From contig JBGVPD010000012.1 in the NCBI GenBank assembly GCA_045126815.1, forward strand, positions 1 through 6,318: DNA of 6,318 nt. The letters run 5' to 3'. Shown in pieces: positions 4,614 to 6,318 of this stretch (its first letter is position 1; the number at the start of each line of letters is the position of its first letter). The DNA is from RGIG1995 sp045126815. Its GTDB lineage: Bacteria > Bacillota > Clostridia > Oscillospirales > CAG-272. The position numbers were made by a program, and so were the translations under genes. The notes beneath the pieces were generated by a model. The model saw only the letters and a list, made by a program, of their open reading frames with translations, was not told the DNA's origin and ran no database searches.

Positions 4614-5651
4614 TTGAAACTCATGGAAACCATGGTTGAACGCGGACATGAAAAAGTATTGTTCGTAAACAATGAAAAAGCAGGCCTTCAGGCAATTATT
4701 GCAGTACATAATACAGTAAGAGGCCCTGCCATCGGCGGTTGCCGTCTTTATCCCTATGCATCAAGCGACGATGCACTTTTTGACGTTCTTCGTCTTTCAC
4801 GCGGTATGTCTCACAAAAATGCTGCTGCAGGTCTCGACTTCGGCGGCGGTAAGGGTGTTATTATTGCTGACCCCTCACAGAAGACAGAAGCTATGTTCGA
4901 AGCTTTTGCTGAAGCTGTAAACGCTCTCGGCGGTTGCTACATCACAGCTGAAGACGTTAACACTGACTGCGACGACGCTCTCATTATGGCAAGAAAGACA
5001 AAGCACATTTGCGGTCTCCCCCACATCAGTGGCGACCCCTCTCCCTATACCGCTATCGGTACTTATCAGGGTATCAAAGCTACTGCAAAGGTAGTTTTCG
5101 GCAGTGATAACCTTAACGGCTTAAAGATCGCTGTTCAGGGTATCGGTAAAGTTGGTTTTGACCTTTGCCACCACCTCGCAAAAGAAGGCGCAAAACTCTA
5201 CGTTTCTAACCGTAACAATATGGCGCCCCTCGAAGAACTTCGCGACAAGTTCGGCGCTGAAATCGTTGCAGCAGATAAGATCCTTTCTCAGGAATGCGAC
5301 ATTCTCGCTCCTTGCGCTATGGGTGCTATCGTTAACCCCACAACTATTCCTAACTTCAATTGTAAGGCTATTGCAGGTGCAGCTAACAACGTTATCCTTG
5401 ACACAGCTTCCGGTGAAGCTCTTAAGGCAAGAGGTATCGCTTACGCTCCTGACTTTATCATCAACGCAGGCGGCGTAATCAACGCAGCAGGCGAAGCAGC
5501 AGGCAATTACAACGAAGAAGAAGTTCTTAAGAAGGTATACAACATCTACAACACTGTTGAACGTATCCTTACAGAATCTAAAGAAACAGGCAGACCTGAA
5601 GGCGTTATCGCTGAAGAGTTTGCTGAAGAATGCATCTGGGGCAAAAGATAA
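4614..5651 (+). CDS. Leucine dehydrogenase-like Glu/Leu/Phe/Val dehydrogenase
   Basis: This 345-residue cytosolic enzyme of the short Glu/Leu/Phe/Val dehydrogenase group would catalyse reversible oxidative deamination of an amino acid to the 2-oxo acid. The dimerisation/substrate domain carries GPAIGGCRL, then NAAAGLDFGGGKGVI with K68 and K80 (the same numbers as in Bacillus leucine dehydrogenase) and TAEDV with catalytic D114. The nucleotide domain has VQGIGKVG (176-181) and later INAGGVINAAGE. The acidic residue expected at the end of the second nucleotide-domain strand is replaced by N199-R200, which may favour NADP(H). I chose the TTG start at 4614 because AAGAGGTGAT (4600-4609) is a near-perfect ribosome site just before it; a GTG at 4605 lies inside that site, and an ATG at 4623 is rather far. 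Codon use suggests strong expression. Branched-chain substrate preference is likely but unproven. Confidence 0.92.
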   Translation: MKLMETMVERGHEKVLFVNNEKAGLQAIIAVHNTVRGPAIGGCRLYPYASSDDALFDVLRLSRGMSHKNAAAGLDFGGGKGVIIADPSQKTEAMFEAFAEAVNALGGCYITAEDVNTDCDDALIMARKTKHICGLPHISGDPSPYTAIGTYQGIKATAKVVFGSDNLNGLKIAVQGIGKVGFDLCHHLAKEGAKLYVSNRNNMAPLEELRDKFGAEIVAADKILSQECDILAPCAMGAIVNPTTIPNFNCKAIAGAANNVILDTASGEALKARGIAYAPDFIINAGGVINAAGEAAGNYNEEEVLKKVYNIYNTVERILTESKETGRPEGVIAEEFAEECIWGKR

Positions 5652-5694
5652 CTTACTTTCTTTTTCGAAAAAAAGTAAGCAAAGAAAACTTTGC
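5652..5694 (+). repeat. Bipartite-module box, copy b
   Basis: The palindrome ACTTACTTT...AAAGTAAG around TTTTTCGAAAAA is followed by a second palindrome GCAAAG-AAAA-CTTTGC. It begins at the dehydrogenase stop codon and is followed by the terminator hairpin at 5702-5734, the same order as in the other modules. Confidence 0.65.
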
Positions 5695-5701
5695 TAAATT
5701 G

Positions 5702-5734
5702 GGTATGGTATAGTTTTTATACCATACCTTTTTT
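5702..5734 (+). terminator. Terminator of the amino-acid dehydrogenase gene
   Basis: A perfect 10-bp stem (GGTATGGTAT and ATACCATACC) is followed by six T residues, 50 bases after the stop codon. It forms the hairpin half of module b. Confidence 0.92.
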
Positions 5735-5756
5735 ATTCAAATAAGTACACCATCTT

Positions 5757-5840
5757 TTCTCCGCTTTCTTTCGGAGAAAGCTTGGCAAAGAACTTAAAAA
5801 AACGGACTGTGCAGACTTTATTGCATAGTCCTTTATTTTT
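5757..5840 (+). repeat. Bipartite module c: box plus GGACTGTGCA hairpin terminator
   Basis: The box at 5757-5795 reads TTTCTTTCGGAGAAAG, then CTTGGCAAAGAACTT. After AAAAAAAC, GGACTGTGCA (5804-5813) pairs with TGCATAGTCC (5822-5831) with one G-T pair, followed by TTTATTTTTT. No gene ends here; it stands second in a row of terminators behind the dehydrogenase. Confidence 0.75.
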
Positions 5841-5860
5841 TATAAATTAAAACAAACACC

Positions 5861-5940
5861 CTTTTTTTCGAAAGAAAGCTTGGCAAAAAACTTTAAAAAA
5901 CGGACTGTGCAAGCATTTTTGTACAGTCCTTTATTTTTTA
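5861..5940 (+). repeat. Bipartite module d: box plus GGACTGTGCA hairpin terminator
   Basis: The box at 5861-5895 reads TTTTTCGAAAGAAAG, then CTTGGCAAAAAACTTT. After AAAAAAC, GGACTGTGCA (5902-5911) pairs with TGTACAGTCC (5920-5929) with one G-T pair, followed by TTTATTTTTT. The hairpin arm repeats that of module c but the loop and right arm differ. Confidence 0.75.
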
Positions 5941-5959
5941 TGATCTGTCTAAATTATTA

Positions 5960-6023
5960 TTCAAAAAGCTTGGCAAAGAACGTTCAATAAAAATACAAAA
6001 AACTGTATGATATTTCATACAGC
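5960..6023. terminator. Module e: box plus terminator of the transposase gene
   Basis: The shortened box TCAAAAAGCTTGGCAAAGAA lies at 5961-5980. The hairpin CTGTATGA (6003-6010) with TCATACAG (6015-6022) is a perfect 8-bp stem. On the minus strand it lies just beyond the transposase stop and is followed by TTTTTTG, a good terminator. With modules b to d it fills the 374-base interval between the dehydrogenase and the transposase; I see no gene there. Confidence 0.75.
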
Positions 6024-6025
6024 TT

Positions 6026-6318
6026 TTATTTATGTTCATAATACCATTTTATTGGATTATCGTGAACGTATTTCATATGTTCATTATAATCTTCTCTGTT
6101 GCGTATAATGTGGTCATAAAAAGAATCTTGCCAAATGTTTTTTCCGTATTCTTTGTTACAAAATCGCTTAAAAGTTGAAACAAAACGCGATAATGTAGAA
6201 TGTTGTCTTGTAGGGGGCGACGTCCTCGACGCCCCGTTTTTATTCACAAACAACAAAATATGAATATGGTCGGGCATTATAACATAATAATCTATCTTTA
6301 AATTATCGTAATAATCTT
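6026..6318 (-). CDS. REP-associated Y1 (HUH) transposase, partial
   Basis: The gene runs in from beyond the right edge; 96 residues are visible, and the frame stays open upstream of the internal ATG at 6277 (DYYDNLKIDYYVIMPDHIHI), so that ATG is not the start. YVIMPDHIHILLFV contains the His-x-His metal motif of Y1/IS200-like transposases. The tail IWQDSFYDHIIRNREDY followed by a VHDNP segment is characteristic of RAYT/TnpA-REP proteins; the nucleophile is probably the tyrosine of REDY. These single-strand transposases act on REP palindromes. Residues 15-23 counted from M at 6277 (GASRTSPPT) are encoded by a GTAG-footed palindrome at 6210-6235. The C-terminal end looks complete, with a terminator at 6003-6022. 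Whether the N-terminal half is intact cannot be seen. Confidence 0.88.
   Translation of the reverse strand, partial: DYYDNLKIDYYVIMPDHIHILLFVNKNGASRTSPPTRQHSTLSRFVSTFKRFCNKEYGKNIWQDSFYDHIIRNREDYNEHMKYVHDNPIKWYYEHK
6210..6235 (+). repeat. REP-like palindrome with GTAG foot inside the transposase gene
   Basis: GTAG (6210-6213) is followed by GGGGCGACG and, after the loop TCCT and CGA, CGCCCC (ends 6235). The 22-base palindrome has one mismatched pair. It lies antisense to the gene, in frame and without stops, encoding GASRTSPPT between the HUH motif and the C-terminal helices. GC content is far above its surroundings. Confidence 0.7.

Noticed and set aside
5152..5478. Plus-strand open frame inside the amino-acid dehydrogenase
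   Set aside because: It is an alternate frame of a highly conserved enzyme; low-complexity Leu/Ser/Thr composition is typical of an artefact.
5757..6023. CRISPR array, from the evenly spaced repeats
   Set aside because: Repeats are few, unequal, internally palindromic and linked to T tracts; the spacers are similar to one another, unlike CRISPR spacers.

Overview
The window reads as chromosomal sequence from a low-GC Gram-positive anaerobe of the class Clostridia, probably an uncultured gut-type lineage. The evidence is AT-rich intergenic DNA, strong AGGAGG-type ribosome sites, sigma-A promoters with 17-bp spacers, abundant hairpin-plus-T-tract terminators, and protein families typical of Clostridia. 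The placement is inference; no rRNA or other marker gene is present.

Layout. The left edge holds the 3' end of a GGGtGRT-family gene (+) with its terminator. Next, on the minus strand, come a two-TM SHOCT-domain membrane protein and a small DUF559 endonuclease-like gene. The SHOCT gene is preceded by a promoter, a long rod-like RNA fold and an intrinsic terminator, which together look like a small RNA or attenuated leader. The DUF559 gene is framed by a pair of inverted structured repeats. A plus-strand TIM-barrel isomerase/epimerase-like gene (Endo IV/xylose isomerase superfamily) follows, and behind it lies a decayed second copy of the 3' end of the first gene. Then come two divergent dehydrogenases: an NADP-type zinc secondary-alcohol dehydrogenase (-) and a leucine/Glu-Leu-Phe-Val-type amino-acid dehydrogenase (+). 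The right edge carries three stacked repeat-plus-terminator modules and a partial REP-associated (Y1/HUH) transposase gene.

How it works together. The two dehydrogenases share one intergenic region with a clear promoter for each, and could link amino-acid deamination with ketone/alcohol redox balance (inference). The other genes look like independent single-gene transcription units separated by strong terminators; I see no multi-gene operon.

The most distinctive content is non-coding. (1) A GGACACATCAT hairpin family has four clear copies whose inner stems change while staying paired. (2) A bipartite module joins a TTTCGAAAGAAAGCTTGGCAAAG-like box to a variable terminator hairpin. (3) Two REP-like palindromes have the canonical GTAG foot, one of them inside the transposase reading frame. 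(4) There is a candidate structured RNA of about 210 nt. (5) A broken duplicate of the GGGtGRT gene end makes direct repeats bounding about 2.8 kb. No CRISPR array, tRNA, rRNA or replication origin was seen.
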